Shown here: positions 16,931 through 26,860 of the stretch, one piece after another
Layout: each line of letters starts with the position of its first letter
How positions within the stretch are numbered: the first letter of the stretch is position 1
Assembly: GCF_001541095.1 (NCBI RefSeq)
Contig: NZ_LMXH01000003.1
Span: forward strand, 248,001 to 312,000
Source of the DNA: Paenibacillus sp. FJAT-26967
GTDB taxonomy: Bacteria; Bacillota; Bacilli; Paenibacillales; NBRC-103111
DNA length: 64,000 nucleotides
Reading direction: 5' to 3'
Position numbers and translations under genes: made by a program
Notes under the pieces: model-generated
What the model was told of the DNA's origin: nothing
Database searches by the model: none
Seen by the model: the letters and a program-made list of their open reading frames with translations, nothing else

Positions 16931-16964
16931 GGTTATCCGGTCATAGTCCGGATGGCCTTTTTTT
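16931..16964 (+). terminator. Rho-independent terminator after acpS
   Basis: A ten-base-pair stem with two G-T pairs (16931-16940 with 16948-16957) is followed by seven T (16958-16964). Confidence 0.8.
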
Positions 16965-17013
16965 GCGTCTGCCGATGGAACGTGCGGGGGATCAGGTGTG
17001 AGACTGAACAGTC

Positions 17014-17042
17014 TTGACGTGTCATCCATATGGGGATACGAT
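17014..17042 (+). promoter_or_regulatory. Sigma-A-type promoter
   Basis: TTGACG (17014-17019), 17 bases, TACGAT (17037-17042). Unlike the regulon promoters it has a standard -35 box, so the VOC gene may be expressed independently. Confidence 0.6.
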
Positions 17043-17099
17043 AAAACGGCGTACATTTTCTGGAATATAATTCCTTATTTTGATGAAGGAGCTGATCTC

Positions 17100-17483
17100 T
17101 TGACTCAAGGTTTGTTAACCGGTATTGATCATGTCCAACTGCCTGCTGCTGATCTGGAGGAATCGATTGCGTGGTACTGCAGAGTGTTCGGCTTTTCCCT
17201 CTTGGAGAATTACGGAGAATTCGCAATGCTTACATTAAATGATCGTTCACCGAATCTGATGTTGTGGCAGTCGAAGAATTATTCTTCCGCTCATTTTGAA
17301 AAAGACGGGGAGACCTTGCCGGTACTGTTTTTCAGGAGTTCCGAAATCGACAAGCTGGCCACGAAACTGCAAGAAGAAAATGCGAGAATCGTAAGCTTCG
17401 ATGACGGGGGTTTTGCTAAGTTCCTGAAATTTTACGATCTCAATAACAATTTTATAGGTGTGATGCAGCTGATGGAAGGCTGA
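17100..17483 (+). CDS. VOC (glyoxalase/bleomycin-resistance) family protein
   Basis: The 127-residue protein starts with the typical IDHVQLPAADLEESIAWYCRVFGF, and has a second beta-alpha-beta-beta-beta unit with NNFIGVMQ at the end. The family includes metal-dependent lyases and dioxygenases as well as drug-binding resistance proteins. The start is TTG 17100 with AAGGAG eight bases upstream; the open frame further 5' overlaps the promoter. Its own promoter and terminator make it a monocistronic gene between two biosynthetic units, which fits a self-protection protein, although that is inference. Confidence 0.75.
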   Translation: MTQGLLTGIDHVQLPAADLEESIAWYCRVFGFSLLENYGEFAMLTLNDRSPNLMLWQSKNYSSAHFEKDGETLPVLFFRSSEIDKLATKLQEENARIVSFDDGGFAKFLKFYDLNNNFIGVMQLMEG

Positions 17484-17497
17484 CGAAGATTCATGAG

Positions 17498-17531
17498 AAA
17501 ACCGGTGCCCGGTGAGGCGCCGGTTTTTTTT
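17498..17531 (+). terminator. Rho-independent terminator after the VOC gene
   Basis: A twelve-base-pair stem (17498-17509 with 17516-17527, one G-T pair) and a run of eight T. Confidence 0.9.
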
Positions 17532-17548
17532 GGTTCCTATGAAGCTTT

Positions 17549-17568
17549 CTGCCTGCTTTAGCAGGCAG
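17549..17568. repeat. Perfect inverted repeat just upstream of regulon promoter copy 6
   Basis: CTGCCTGC, loop TTTA, GCAGGCAG. It has no T-run, so it is not a standard terminator. It lies 15 bases before the GCCGAG box and could be an operator. Confidence 0.5.
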
Positions 17569-17578
17569 GATGCCGCAT

Positions 17579-17615
17579 GGAACGCCGAGAGCGGGCGCTG
17601 CCGGAAGCCTACAAT
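17579..17615 (+). promoter_or_regulatory. Regulon promoter, copy 6
   Basis: GGAACGCCGAG (17579-17589), 20 bases, then TACAAT (17610-17615), 45 bases before the isomerase-like gene. It drives the unit that includes both ABC exporter pairs. Confidence 0.7.
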
Positions 17616-17659
17616 GGACGTATGCAGGAATTAATCAATGTGATGAAAGGTGCAGGTAC

Positions 17660-18475
17660 ATGACCGTATATTTCGGACGCTCCCCCGTCTCCTGCCAGCT
17701 GACGCCATGGGGAAGAGAGTATGGGCGGGGCCTCGGAGAACTGGCAGCCCTGGATGTCCGCTTCGTGGAAATCGGCAGCCGGCTGCTGCTGCCCTATGAA
17801 GGACGGATAACCGAATGGAAAGAGAAGCTGGAGCAAGAATACCAGGCCGTATCGGGCGTATTTGAATTCGGCCATTTTGCGAACTGGGCCAGACGCAGAG
17901 AAATTTATTTGCACCACGACCGGCTGGCCAGATTGCTCCTTGCAGCCGGTATCGACATGGTCATTCTGGGCCCGGGTATCCGGTTAAGCCGGAGCTATGG
18001 CATCGAAGACCAGAGGAATATGCTGGCGATGATTGCCGAAATCCACAAGCGTTACAGCTTCCATGGCATCCGGGCGGGTATTCATCCTCACCGCTCGCAC
18101 TGTATCTACACCGGTGAAGAAATAGAATACGTCATGGAGCGGACACCCCCGGATCTCGGATTAGTACCGGATACCGGTCATCTTGCGGAAGCGGGTGTAG
18201 ACTTCAGAGAGCTGATGGGACGGTATGTTGCGCGTACCCTTGCCGTACATCTCAAGGATGTCAGGGGAGTCCGGGAGGATGAAGAAAGCGGGGCCTTTCC
18301 CGGCCGAAGGATGCGTTATGCAGAGCTCGGAGGCGGGGAACTGCCGCTTTCCTCCATTCTGCGGACTCTCCGGGAATACAAGTACGCGGGTTATATGACG
18401 CTGGAAATGGACGAGACACTCCTGCCTCCGGCAGAAGCGGTAAAAGTTTCTCTGTCCGTGCTGCACAAAGTATAA
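17660..18475 (+). CDS. Xylose-isomerase-like TIM barrel (sugar isomerase/epimerase type)
   Basis: The 271-residue protein has the AP-endonuclease/xylose-isomerase-like barrel signs. These are VEIGS near residue 35, IRAGIHPHRS with metal-ligand-like His, LGLVPDTGHLAEAG with the Asp-x-Gly-His pair, VHLKDVRG, and a terminal TLEMDE Glu. Such proteins isomerise or dehydrate sugars and inositols (IolE/IolI type). ATG 17660 has AAAGGTG upstream; the frame further 5' overlaps promoter copy 6. It heads the exporter operon. Its substrate may be a sugar intermediate of the pathway. Confidence 0.7.
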   Translation: MTVYFGRSPVSCQLTPWGREYGRGLGELAALDVRFVEIGSRLLLPYEGRITEWKEKLEQEYQAVSGVFEFGHFANWARRREIYLHHDRLARLLLAAGIDMVILGPGIRLSRSYGIEDQRNMLAMIAEIHKRYSFHGIRAGIHPHRSHCIYTGEEIEYVMERTPPDLGLVPDTGHLAEAGVDFRELMGRYVARTLAVHLKDVRGVREDEESGAFPGRRMRYAELGGGELPLSSILRTLREYKYAGYMTLEMDETLLPPAEAVKVSLSVLHKV

Positions 18476-18489
18476 CTTAAAAAAATCAA

Positions 18490-20268
18490 GTGAAGAAAGG
18501 AAGAAAGCAACCGGATATGTGGACCAAGATACCGATTCTCCCGTATTTTCGCCTGGTCGGCCCTTATTTAAAGCAGCATAAGAGAGACCTCGTTCTGCTG
18601 GTTCTGCTGCTGATCCTCGGCATCGGAGTCCAGATCGCCATTCCATGGCTGCTGAAAACTTATTTCGATTCCCCGTCAGATGCTTCACTGCGGTCGCTGC
18701 TGCTTCTGATCGGGATGATGATGGGGCTGGGCACCGTTTATCAGCTTCTGGTGCTGATGTCCGATTATATCGGCGAGCATGTGGGCTGGTCGGCGGCCAA
18801 CCGCCTCCGCAGCCGCTTAATGCGGCACTGTCTGAGCCAGGACATCTCGTTCTTCCACCGCTACAATCCCGGTGAGCTTCTGGACCGGGTCGATGGGGCG
18901 GTTAACGGGCTGGCTGAATTTTTTTACAAATTTGTCGTAAGGTTTACGAACAACGTGGTTCTTCTGCTGGTTACGCTGGGACTTCTGTATACGATTCATT
19001 GGAGTATCGGAGCCGTCATGACCGCTTTTATAGTATTGGCTGCCCTTGTCTATTACAGGCTCCGCGACTATGCCCTTCCTTACTGGGTCCGGGTGGGGGA
19101 AATGTCGTCCGCTTTTTTCGGTTTTATCGGAGAGCAGTTAACCAACACGGAGGATACGCGCTCAAGCGGGGCTTCCGGTTATGTCATGGGGCGTTTCAAA
19201 ACGCTAATGAGAAATTGGTTTCCGCTGCATATGGAGGCGGGTTACGCTTTCTCAGTCATGTGGATGCAGTCTATGATGCTGCTTGGCCTGAGCACCATTC
19301 TGACTTTTGCTGTAAGCGCTTGGCTCTGGCATACCGGGACGGTATCCGCCGGCACTATTTATATGCTGATGCTGTATGCCGTTATGCTGGTCGGGCCCAT
19401 AGATACGATTCGGATCGAGCTGGGCGCTCTTCAGCGTGCTTCCGCCAACATAGAGCGAATCCGCCAGCTGTTTGACATCCGTCCGGCGATCGAAGAGGAG
19501 GCGGGGAAAGAGGTACTGAAGGAAGGTCCGCTGTCCGCCGAGTTCCGGGAAGTTACGTTCGGTTATAGTCCGCATGAACCGGTTCTTCACGGAATCCGAC
19601 TCAGGCTGGAAGCCGGGCAATCGCTGGGCATTGTCGGCCGCACCGGGAGCGGCAAAAGCTCGATCGCCCGCCTGCTGCTGCGATTGTATGATCCGCAGCA
19701 GGGAAGTGTTCTGCTGGAGGAGACGGACATCCGCCGGGTCAAGCTCACTCAGTTGAGACAGCGGGTGGGGATCGTGACGCAGGATGTGCAGATTTTCAAA
19801 GGCAGCGTGAGGGACAACCTCACTTTCTTCAATCCGGCCGTTCCGGATGACAAGATAGAAGCTGTGCTGGAAGACCTCGGGCTGGCGTCCTGGTACGCAG
19901 AGCTGCCGGAGAAGCTGGATACGCAGCTTGAAGCCGGGGGAGGAGGACTGTCTGCCGGAGAAGCGCAGCTGCTGGCGTTTGCCCGGGTATTCCTGAAAGA
20001 ACCGGGCCTTGTTATTCTCGACGAGGCCTCATCACGGCTTGACCCTGTGACCGAGGAGAAGCTGGAGCAGGCAGTGAGGAAGCTGCTTAGCGGGAGAACG
20101 GCGATTGTAATTGCCCACCGTCTCCAGACCCTGCGGCATGTGGACCGTATTCTTGTAGTGGAAGACGGCCGGATCATCGAGCACGACAGTCAGGCGGCTC
20201 TTCTGGAGAATCCGGATTCGCGCTACTCTCAGCTTCTGCGCCAGAGCTTCAGAAACTCCAGCCGATGA
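18490..20268 (+). CDS. ABC exporter half-transporter 1A (catalytically canonical NBD)
   Basis: This is a 592-residue fused membrane and ATPase protein (six-helix type I exporter core, then the NBD from about residue 345). The NBD has Walker [10 protein letters not shown], an altered signature LSAGE, and Walker B VILDEASS with the catalytic Glu. The GTG at 18490 has no clear ribosome site; ATG 18517 is an alternative start. The stop overlaps the start of the next half-transporter, so the two probably form a heterodimer. It would export the product or a precursor. Confidence 0.85.
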   Translation: MKKGRKQPDMWTKIPILPYFRLVGPYLKQHKRDLVLLVLLLILGIGVQIAIPWLLKTYFDSPSDASLRSLLLLIGMMMGLGTVYQLLVLMSDYIGEHVGWSAANRLRSRLMRHCLSQDISFFHRYNPGELLDRVDGAVNGLAEFFYKFVVRFTNNVVLLLVTLGLLYTIHWSIGAVMTAFIVLAALVYYRLRDYALPYWVRVGEMSSAFFGFIGEQLTNTEDTRSSGASGYVMGRFKTLMRNWFPLHMEAGYAFSVMWMQSMMLLGLSTILTFAVSAWLWHTGTVSAGTIYMLMLYAVMLVGPIDTIRIELGALQRASANIERIRQLFDIRPAIEEEAGKEVLKEGPLSAEFREVTFGYSPHEPVLHGIRLRLEAGQSLGIVGRTGSGKSSIARLLLRLYDPQQGSVLLEETDIRRVKLTQLRQRVGIVTQDVQIFKGSVRDNLTFFNPAVPDDKIEAVLEDLGLASWYAELPEKLDTQLEAGGGGLSAGEAQLLAFARVFLKEPGLVILDEASSRLDPVTEEKLEQAVRKLLSGRTAIVIAHRLQTLRHVDRILVVEDGRIIEHDSQAALLENPDSRYSQLLRQSFRNSSR

Positions 20269-22025
20269 GCACACTCGGGTTCCTGCGCAGGATGGCCGCT
20301 CTGCATCCCGGGCTGTTCTGGAAAGGGGTGCTTCTCTGGCTGCCGTTTAATTTGTCACCGGTTACAGCCGGGCTGCTCATGAAGCAGATCTTTGACAACC
20401 TGGCGGGTACCGCGGAAGAGGGCAGCGGGACCGGTATCGGCCCGGGAATGCTCTGTATGCTGCTTGCAGCCAATATATTGGCTGCTGCCGGCTCCATTCT
20501 GTGGGGAGGCCGGGTCGAGACGGAACTCAATTTCCGTATTAAAGGAATCATCCGGCACAATATGCTTGAGTCTATCCTGAAGCAGCCTGGTGCCCGGGCT
20601 CTGCCGTGTGCGCCGGGGGAAGCGATTTCCACGTTCCGCGAGGATGTGGAACAGCTCGCCGACATGCTCCGCTTCTATAACCTTCTCCCGGTTAAAGTAA
20701 CGTTCACGGCTGCTGCGGCCGCGATCCTATGGGCGGTTTCCCCGGAGATTACGCTTCTCGTGTTCGTGCCGCTGACGGTGATTCTTATATCCGGCCAGGT
20801 TGCAGGGACGAGGCTGCAAAAACTCCGGGAAGCGTCGCGTAAAGCCGAAAGCGGGATCGCCGGTTTTATCGGAGAAATGTGCAATTCTGCGCAGGCAGTC
20901 AAATTATTTAATGCGGAGGAAGCGGTGAGCGCCCGGTTCCGGAGTCTGGGAGATATGCGGATGAGTACCGTGCTGAAGGAAAGACTGCTCGATCAGAGCA
21001 TTAGCGCCTTCGTCAGCCATACCCTGCAAATCGGAACGGGCCTTATTCTTCTGGCTGCCGCTATTTTTATGAAGCAGGGGCAGTTCACGATCGGCAATTT
21101 TGCTCTCTTCGTCACCTATATCGGGGTAGTGACCTCTTTTATTCAATATTGCGGTTTCTTTCTGACCAAATACAGGCAGACCGGCGTTGCGGTGCAAAGA
21201 TTGCGGCAGCTGCTGCCGGACGCTCCGGAGAATGCAGCGCTTGAATATAGGCAGATATACATCCGGGAGGACTTCCCGCCTTTGGTCGAGCCGCTGTCTG
21301 CCCCGCAGCGGGACAGACTCAGAGTGCTGGAGACCCGGGGGCTGACCTGTCTTCACGGGCACACGGACCAAGGGGTCCGGGATATCAGCCTGCACATAGC
21401 CGGAGGTTCTTTTGTCGCCATTACCGGACGGATGGGTTCCGGCAAAACGACACTGCTCCGCGCAATTCTCGGGCTGCTCCCGGCCTCATCCGGAACCATC
21501 TGCTGGAACGGTCGAAAGGTGGAGAATCCGGATAGCTTCTTTATCCCGCCCCGGGCAGCTTATACGGCTCAGGCAGCGAATCTGTACAATCTGACGCTGA
21601 GAGAAAATATCCTGCTCGGTCTGCCGGAGAACCGTCTGGAGAAGGCCGTGTACTCGGCGGTGCTGGAAGAAGATATCCAGTGGCTGGAGGATGGGGCGGA
21701 CACCATGATCGGAGTTAAGGGGGTCAAGCTGTCGGGAGGACAGCTCCAGCGGACGGCAATCGCCCGGATGTTCGCGCGCCAAAGTGAGCTGATGGTGCTT
21801 GACGATGTGTCCAGCGCACTTGACGCACAGACGGAGAGCCGCCTATGGGAGCGGCTTCAGAGTTCGAAGGATAAGACCTTCCTAGTCGTGTCCCACAGAA
21901 AATCGGTACTGGAGCGGGCGGATCATATCGTCTTGCTCAAAGATGGCAGGCTCGAAGCGCAGGGAACGCTGGCGGAACTGCTTCAGTCTTCGGAAGAAAT
22001 GCGCTTTCTGTGGGCGCAGACATGA
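20265..22025 (+). CDS. ABC exporter half-transporter 1B (degenerate Walker B)
   Basis: The 586-residue fused TMD-NBD protein has Walker [10 protein letters not shown] and a good signature LSGGQ. Its Walker B reads VLDDVSS: Asp replaces the catalytic Glu. In a heterodimer the weak Walker B here and the altered LSAGE of the partner fall in the same composite ATP site, the usual design of asymmetric ABC exporters such as TM287/288. A conserved H-loop (VVSHRKS) remains. The start overlaps the preceding stop. Confidence 0.85.
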   Translation: MSTLGFLRRMAALHPGLFWKGVLLWLPFNLSPVTAGLLMKQIFDNLAGTAEEGSGTGIGPGMLCMLLAANILAAAGSILWGGRVETELNFRIKGIIRHNMLESILKQPGARALPCAPGEAISTFREDVEQLADMLRFYNLLPVKVTFTAAAAAILWAVSPEITLLVFVPLTVILISGQVAGTRLQKLREASRKAESGIAGFIGEMCNSAQAVKLFNAEEAVSARFRSLGDMRMSTVLKERLLDQSISAFVSHTLQIGTGLILLAAAIFMKQGQFTIGNFALFVTYIGVVTSFIQYCGFFLTKYRQTGVAVQRLRQLLPDAPENAALEYRQIYIREDFPPLVEPLSAPQRDRLRVLETRGLTCLHGHTDQGVRDISLHIAGGSFVAITGRMGSGKTTLLRAILGLLPASSGTICWNGRKVENPDSFFIPPRAAYTAQAANLYNLTLRENILLGLPENRLEKAVYSAVLEEDIQWLEDGADTMIGVKGVKLSGGQLQRTAIARMFARQSELMVLDDVSSALDAQTESRLWERLQSSKDKTFLVVSHRKSVLERADHIVLLKDGRLEAQGTLAELLQSSEEMRFLWAQT

Positions 22026-22060
22026 GAAATATTTAGCCTGACAGGAGGAAATGAAATTCA

Positions 22061-23824
22061 ATGTCTTCTTTGTCTTTCTCCCGTGTTCCGGTTTACCGGT
22101 ACTATTTGCTGCTTAGAGCCTACCTGAGTGATCTGTTGAAACAGATCCTGTTTCTGGCTGTCCTGGTAGCGCTGAATATTGCCCTTCAACTCGTCAATCC
22201 GCAGATATTACGCTTTTTTATCGATTCGGCCACAGACCCGCATTCTTCAGCCCTCTTGTTCTCCGCTCTGTTGTTTGTAGGGCTTGCCGCAGCACAGCTG
22301 CTTCTCTCCGTCACAGCGGACTATAGCGGCGAGAAAATCGGATGGACGGCTGCGAACCGGCTGCGGGCGCATCTTCTCCGCCATTGCCTCTCTCTGGATC
22401 TTGCTTTTTTCAAAACCCGTTCCGGAGGAGAACTGATTGATCGCATAGACGGTGATGTAAAAGGACTGGCCGGCTTTTTTTCTACCCTGACGGTCTCCCT
22501 GCTCGGCAATATCGGTCTTATACTCGGTGTGATTGCCGTTGTGTTCTATGAGAATTCGGTCATGGGCGCCTTTATGTCAGTTTATGTAGGACTAGCCCTG
22601 GCTGTATTCAACAAAATGAGAGCATACAGCGTTCCGCTCTGGGTAAGATTCGGAGACGCCAGAGCTGATTTTTTCGCTTTTGTAGGAGAACAGCTTGCCG
22701 CTACGGAGGATGTGCGCTCAAGCGGGGCCGTCCCATACTCGCTCTATCGGTTCCGCAAGCTTATGCGAAGCTGGTTTCCCCTGCATATGAAGGCCGGCTT
22801 CGGTTTTTCTTTCATGTGGGCCAGCTCTACTGTGCTTGTGGGCGTCGGTACGCTCCTTATCCTTGTTCCCGGCTTCTACTTGCGTGAGCAGGGGCTTGTG
22901 ACGACAGGCACCCTTTATATGATGATTTTTTATATGGGTCTTCTTGCCGGGCCTTTGGATGCCATCCGTGAACTTATTGAAAATTTACAGCGGGCCGAAG
23001 CGAATATCAAGCGGGTCGGTCAGCTTCTTGATCTAACTCCCGACATCCGGGAAAGTTCTGATGCAGCTGAACTGGCAGACGGGCCGGTTTCCGTTCAATG
23101 CAGAAGCTTGACGTTTGGTTACAGCAAGGAAGAAACGGTGCTCCGGGAGATTCAATTCCGTTTGGAAGCAGGTGAGTCCCTTGGTATCGTCGGCAGAAGC
23201 GGGAGCGGGAAAACGTCGCTGGTTCGGCTCCTGGTCCGTTTGTATGACCCACTGGAGGGAGATGTTCTGCTAGGGGGAATGGATATCCGGAGAATACAAC
23301 TGAGGCATCTGCGGGACCGGGTCGGACTCATTACGCAGGATGTGCAGATTTTTAACGGAACGGTGCGTGAGAATCTGACGCTTTTCAAGCCTGATATACC
23401 GGATGACAAAATAATGCCGCTTCTCGAGGAAACGGGGCTGGGAGCCTGGTTCAGCACGCTCCCTGACGGACTGGATACGGTTCTTCCGTCAGGAGGAGGA
23501 GGGCTGTCAGCCGGGGAGGCCCAACTGCTGGCTTATGTCCGGGTGTTTCTCAAAGACCCTGGTCTGGTCATTCTGGACGAAGCTTCCTCACGGCTTGATC
23601 CGGTTACGGAGAAACGTTTGGAACGGACGGCCCGCAAGCTGCTGCAAGGCCGGACATCGATCCTCATCAGCCACCGCCCCGGCATGCTGAGGCATGCCGA
23701 CCGTATTCTGGTGATGGACAGCGGCCGGATCGCCGAACAGGGCAGCCGGGAACAGCTCCTTAAGCGGACGGATTCACGCTTTTCACAGCTTATACGACAA
23801 GGTACAGGAAAGGAGAGTCTATGA
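22061..23824 (+). CDS. ABC exporter half-transporter 2A (catalytically canonical NBD)
   Basis: The 587-residue protein is closely similar to half-transporter 1A along its length (shared LRSGGELIDR-type and EQLAATEDVRSSGA-type segments), indicating duplication of the exporter pair. Its NBD shows Walker A GRSGSGKTS, signature LSAGE and Walker B VILDEASS. It overlaps 2B at ATGA. Two similar exporters in one unit suggest two related products, or separate export and self-protection roles. Confidence 0.85.
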   Translation: MSSLSFSRVPVYRYYLLLRAYLSDLLKQILFLAVLVALNIALQLVNPQILRFFIDSATDPHSSALLFSALLFVGLAAAQLLLSVTADYSGEKIGWTAANRLRAHLLRHCLSLDLAFFKTRSGGELIDRIDGDVKGLAGFFSTLTVSLLGNIGLILGVIAVVFYENSVMGAFMSVYVGLALAVFNKMRAYSVPLWVRFGDARADFFAFVGEQLAATEDVRSSGAVPYSLYRFRKLMRSWFPLHMKAGFGFSFMWASSTVLVGVGTLLILVPGFYLREQGLVTTGTLYMMIFYMGLLAGPLDAIRELIENLQRAEANIKRVGQLLDLTPDIRESSDAAELADGPVSVQCRSLTFGYSKEETVLREIQFRLEAGESLGIVGRSGSGKTSLVRLLVRLYDPLEGDVLLGGMDIRRIQLRHLRDRVGLITQDVQIFNGTVRENLTLFKPDIPDDKIMPLLEETGLGAWFSTLPDGLDTVLPSGGGGLSAGEAQLLAYVRVFLKDPGLVILDEASSRLDPVTEKRLERTARKLLQGRTSILISHRPGMLRHADRILVMDSGRIAEQGSREQLLKRTDSRFSQLIRQGTGKESL

Positions 23825-25584
23825 GTAGGAGACCGTTTTTGTGGAAGATGGCCGCGTATCATCCCCGTTTGTTCTGGACAGGAGTCCTGCAATGGCTCCC
23901 GTTTAATTTGTCGCCGATCTTCATCGGGCTGCTGATGAAATTATTTTTTGACAACCTTACCGGTGACACGGATACTCCCTTGAGCCCGTGGGTTATCGTG
24001 GTGCTGTTTGCGGTTAACGTGCTGGTAACGCTCGTGTCGATCCGTCTGGCCTCCCGGACGGAAACGGAGCTGAATTTCCGCGTGAAGGGACTCATCCGGC
24101 AGAATCTGCTCGCACATATTTTGCGGCAGCCGGGGGCACGGGCTGTACCCGGCTCTCCGGGGGAGGCCGTGAGCCAGTTCCGGGACGATGTGGAGCAGCT
24201 TGCGGATACGATGCGCAATTTCAATCTGCTGATCGTCAAGACGATTTCTTTTATCTCAGCCGCAGCGGTTTTATTCTATATGAACACGCGGATGACGCTG
24301 GGGGTTATACTGCCGCTCACGATCATTTTTTACCTGATCCAGTACAGCGTGGTCCGCATGCATTCCAGGATCAGGCCCAGAGGGAACGGGCGCCGGGAAC
24401 TGTCCGGCTTTATGAGCGAGGTATTCCAGTCTGTTCTGGCCGTTAAGGCCGCAGGTGCCGAGGACAGCGTGGTCGGGGAATTCGCCCGGCTCTCGGACGA
24501 TCGCAGGAGGCAGGTGGTGCGGGAAAGAATGATGAGCCAGCTTATGTATGCGCTTCTGCCTAATCTGGTGCAGATCGGATCGGGTCTCCTGCTGCTGGCA
24601 GGCGCCGTTTATTTGCAGCCTGGATCGTTCTCGATGGGGGACTTCGCGCTGTTCGTCCATCTGCTGCTTCACATGAGCAAATATATTGAATACAGCGGTA
24701 CGGCAGTAACGCAGATCCGGCAGGTGAAGGGGTATCTGAAGCGGCTTAATTGGCTGCTGCAGGGACCTGCGAACGGCAGTGAGATCGACTTCAAGCCTTT
24801 GGATATGTCTCAGGAATCCTCTTTAACGGAGGTGCCGGCTGTGTCAGAGAAGAGGCAGTTCAAACAGCTTGAAGCAAAGAATTTGAGTTATCTCTACCCG
24901 GGGAGCACCAAAGGAGTCCGGCATATCAATCTCCGGATTGAAAGAGGCTCATTTGTCGTCATCGCGGGAAGGATCGGCTCGGGCAAAACAACGCTGCTGC
25001 AGGTTATTCTGGGTCTGCTGCCCTCTCTGGGCGGTGAAGTCCGCTGGAATAACCGCCGTATCGGCAATCCGGATGAATTTTTTGTTCCCCCGCGTACGGC
25101 CTATATTCCCCAGGTCCCCAATCTTTATAACGGGACGCTGAAAGAGAATATTTTGCTGGGGCTGCCGGAGGAAGGATTGGAGGAGGCGGTCTACAGTGCT
25201 GTACTCGAAGACGACATTAATGCGCTCCCCGACGGGCTTGATACGATGGTCGGCGTCAAGGGAGTCAAGCTCTCCAATGGACAGATTCAGCGGGCTGCGG
25301 CTGCCCGGATGTTCATACGCCGCAGCGAGCTGCTGGTGTTCGACGATATGTCGAGCTCACTCGACGTCGAGACAGAGAGCAAACTGTGGGAACGGCTTAC
25401 GGGCCTCAGAGAAGCGACCTGTCTTGTGGTTACGCACCGGATGGCGGCACTGCGGCGGGCGGATCACATCCTTGTTCTGAAGGATGGGGAGATCGAATCC
25501 CAGGGTTCGTTCGAGGAACTGATGGAGTCTTCGGAGGAATTCAGAAGTCTGATGAATGAGAATGCTGGAGTACGGCCCGGTTAA
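23821..25584 (+). CDS. ABC exporter half-transporter 2B (degenerate Walker B)
   Basis: The 587-residue protein is paralogous to 1B. It has Walker A GRIGSGKTT, signature LSNGQ and Walker B VFDDMSS, again with Asp in place of the catalytic Glu, and an H-loop VVTHRMA. GGAAAGGAG precedes the ATG. It pairs with 2A. The same division of defects in both pairs shows the duplication happened after the heterodimer had specialised. Confidence 0.85.
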   Translation: MSRRPFLWKMAAYHPRLFWTGVLQWLPFNLSPIFIGLLMKLFFDNLTGDTDTPLSPWVIVVLFAVNVLVTLVSIRLASRTETELNFRVKGLIRQNLLAHILRQPGARAVPGSPGEAVSQFRDDVEQLADTMRNFNLLIVKTISFISAAAVLFYMNTRMTLGVILPLTIIFYLIQYSVVRMHSRIRPRGNGRRELSGFMSEVFQSVLAVKAAGAEDSVVGEFARLSDDRRRQVVRERMMSQLMYALLPNLVQIGSGLLLLAGAVYLQPGSFSMGDFALFVHLLLHMSKYIEYSGTAVTQIRQVKGYLKRLNWLLQGPANGSEIDFKPLDMSQESSLTEVPAVSEKRQFKQLEAKNLSYLYPGSTKGVRHINLRIERGSFVVIAGRIGSGKTTLLQVILGLLPSLGGEVRWNNRRIGNPDEFFVPPRTAYIPQVPNLYNGTLKENILLGLPEEGLEEAVYSAVLEDDINALPDGLDTMVGVKGVKLSNGQIQRAAAARMFIRRSELLVFDDMSSSLDVETESKLWERLTGLREATCLVVTHRMAALRRADHILVLKDGEIESQGSFEELMESSEEFRSLMNENAGVRPG

Positions 25585-25654
25585 TCTGAGCGCCCGAGGG
25601 CACGGGACTCTTAACAAGGCAACCGGCTGTGCCAATCGGGGGATTTGTCGTACC

Positions 25655-25691
25655 AAAAGCCGAGTCCGGCGCACCTGGTCTTCTTTACACT
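25655..25691 (+). promoter_or_regulatory. Regulon promoter, copy 4
   Basis: AAAAGCCGAG (25655-25664), 21 bases, then TACACT (25686-25691), ahead of the heptose and carbamoylation operon. Confidence 0.7.
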
Positions 25692-25766
25692 GGAAATAGA
25701 GCCGAAGGAGTCCTTATTTCCTGAACAAGAATGAATGGGACACTTGGCCGGGAAGAAGGTGAGCGT

Positions 25767-26768
25767 ATGAATTCGGATCGGTTCAAGAAAATACTCGGGA
25801 AACTGCAGAGGAGCCCGGGTGCGAAGGTTGTCGTAATGGGAGATGTCATCCTGGATGAATATGCGCAGTGCGAACAGGATTATTCACCTAACGAAGATTG
25901 CACGGTGCTTCGCAGACAGAACAGCCAGTTGTTTCCGGGCAATGCGCTGAATGTTTGCCTTAATATCGATGCCATGGAGGGAAAAGCGGCTGTTCTCGGC
26001 ACACTTGGCAGAGACAGGGAGGCCGAAGAGCTCCGCCGGTTGACCGGAGGCAGGGTGAATCTGGACGGCTTACTCTCAGACAGCGGGCGGATCACCACGG
26101 TCAAATCCCGTCTGTGTCTTGCGGATGGCAGCCTTATCCGTGTGGACCGGGAAGATAACACACCCGTGTCGCCGCAGACGGCAGCCGGTCTGCTTGCACA
26201 GGCGGATGGTTGCGGGGATGCACGCTGCGCCGTTGTATCCGATCTGGGGAAGGGCCTGTTCTCCGACTCCTGCATCGGCAACTTCATCGGGTGGGCCCGC
26301 AGCAAAGGAATCCCGGCGCTCGTTGACCCGGCAGGAAGTAAGCTCGAACGCTATGCGGGAGCGTCGGTTCTTTTTCCGAATCTGCTGGAGTTCAACCGGC
26401 TTACATCTTCTGCATTCCAGCATCCGGTGGAGGCTGTGCAGAAGGCCAGGGAGCAGATGCGCAAATATGACATCGGAGCTATCGTCCTCAAAGCGGGCGA
26501 AAATGGAAGCTGCTGGATCACGAACCGGGAGGCGCTGCATCTGCCCGCTTTGGGGAAGCAGCCCCTCTGCGAAGTCGGGGCCGGCGATTCGTGCATCGCT
26601 GCCTTCGCTGTCGGAACCGGGTGCGGGCTCTCCGGGGAGGAATGCTTCCTGCTCGGGGGTGCCGCAGCCGCCGTTTCTATCTCGAAGGCGTATACATCAG
26701 CCGTGAGCCTCAGCGAACTGATCCGTTTCAGTACAACGATGGAACCGGTATCCGTCTACCGCCTGTGA
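25767..26768 (+). CDS. hldA: PfkB-family heptose-7-phosphate kinase (HldA/HldE-N type)
   Basis: The 333-residue protein resembles the kinase half of HldE: GDVILDEY at the start, PNEDCTVLR in place of the usual PVP..., a GNALNV substrate loop, and the PfkB anion hole VGAGDSCIAAF with the catalytic Asp. It would make heptose 1,7-bisphosphate from heptose 7-phosphate. ATG 25767 follows GAAGGTGAGC, a context also seen at the aminoacyl-ligase start. The adenylyltransferase half is a separate gene (28960) and GmhA is at 31109, so the first steps to ADP-heptose are present. The exact sugar is not proven. Confidence 0.75.
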   Translation: MNSDRFKKILGKLQRSPGAKVVVMGDVILDEYAQCEQDYSPNEDCTVLRRQNSQLFPGNALNVCLNIDAMEGKAAVLGTLGRDREAEELRRLTGGRVNLDGLLSDSGRITTVKSRLCLADGSLIRVDREDNTPVSPQTAAGLLAQADGCGDARCAVVSDLGKGLFSDSCIGNFIGWARSKGIPALVDPAGSKLERYAGASVLFPNLLEFNRLTSSAFQHPVEAVQKAREQMRKYDIGAIVLKAGENGSCWITNREALHLPALGKQPLCEVGAGDSCIAAFAVGTGCGLSGEECFLLGGAAAAVSISKAYTSAVSLSELIRFSTTMEPVSVYRL

Positions 26769-26860
26769 CGGGAATGTGGGGCGCAGATGGAACACATAAG
26801 TACAGCGACACGCATAAGTGAGAGGGGGAGCTGGCGTTCGATCCTATATTTCTGGAAAAG

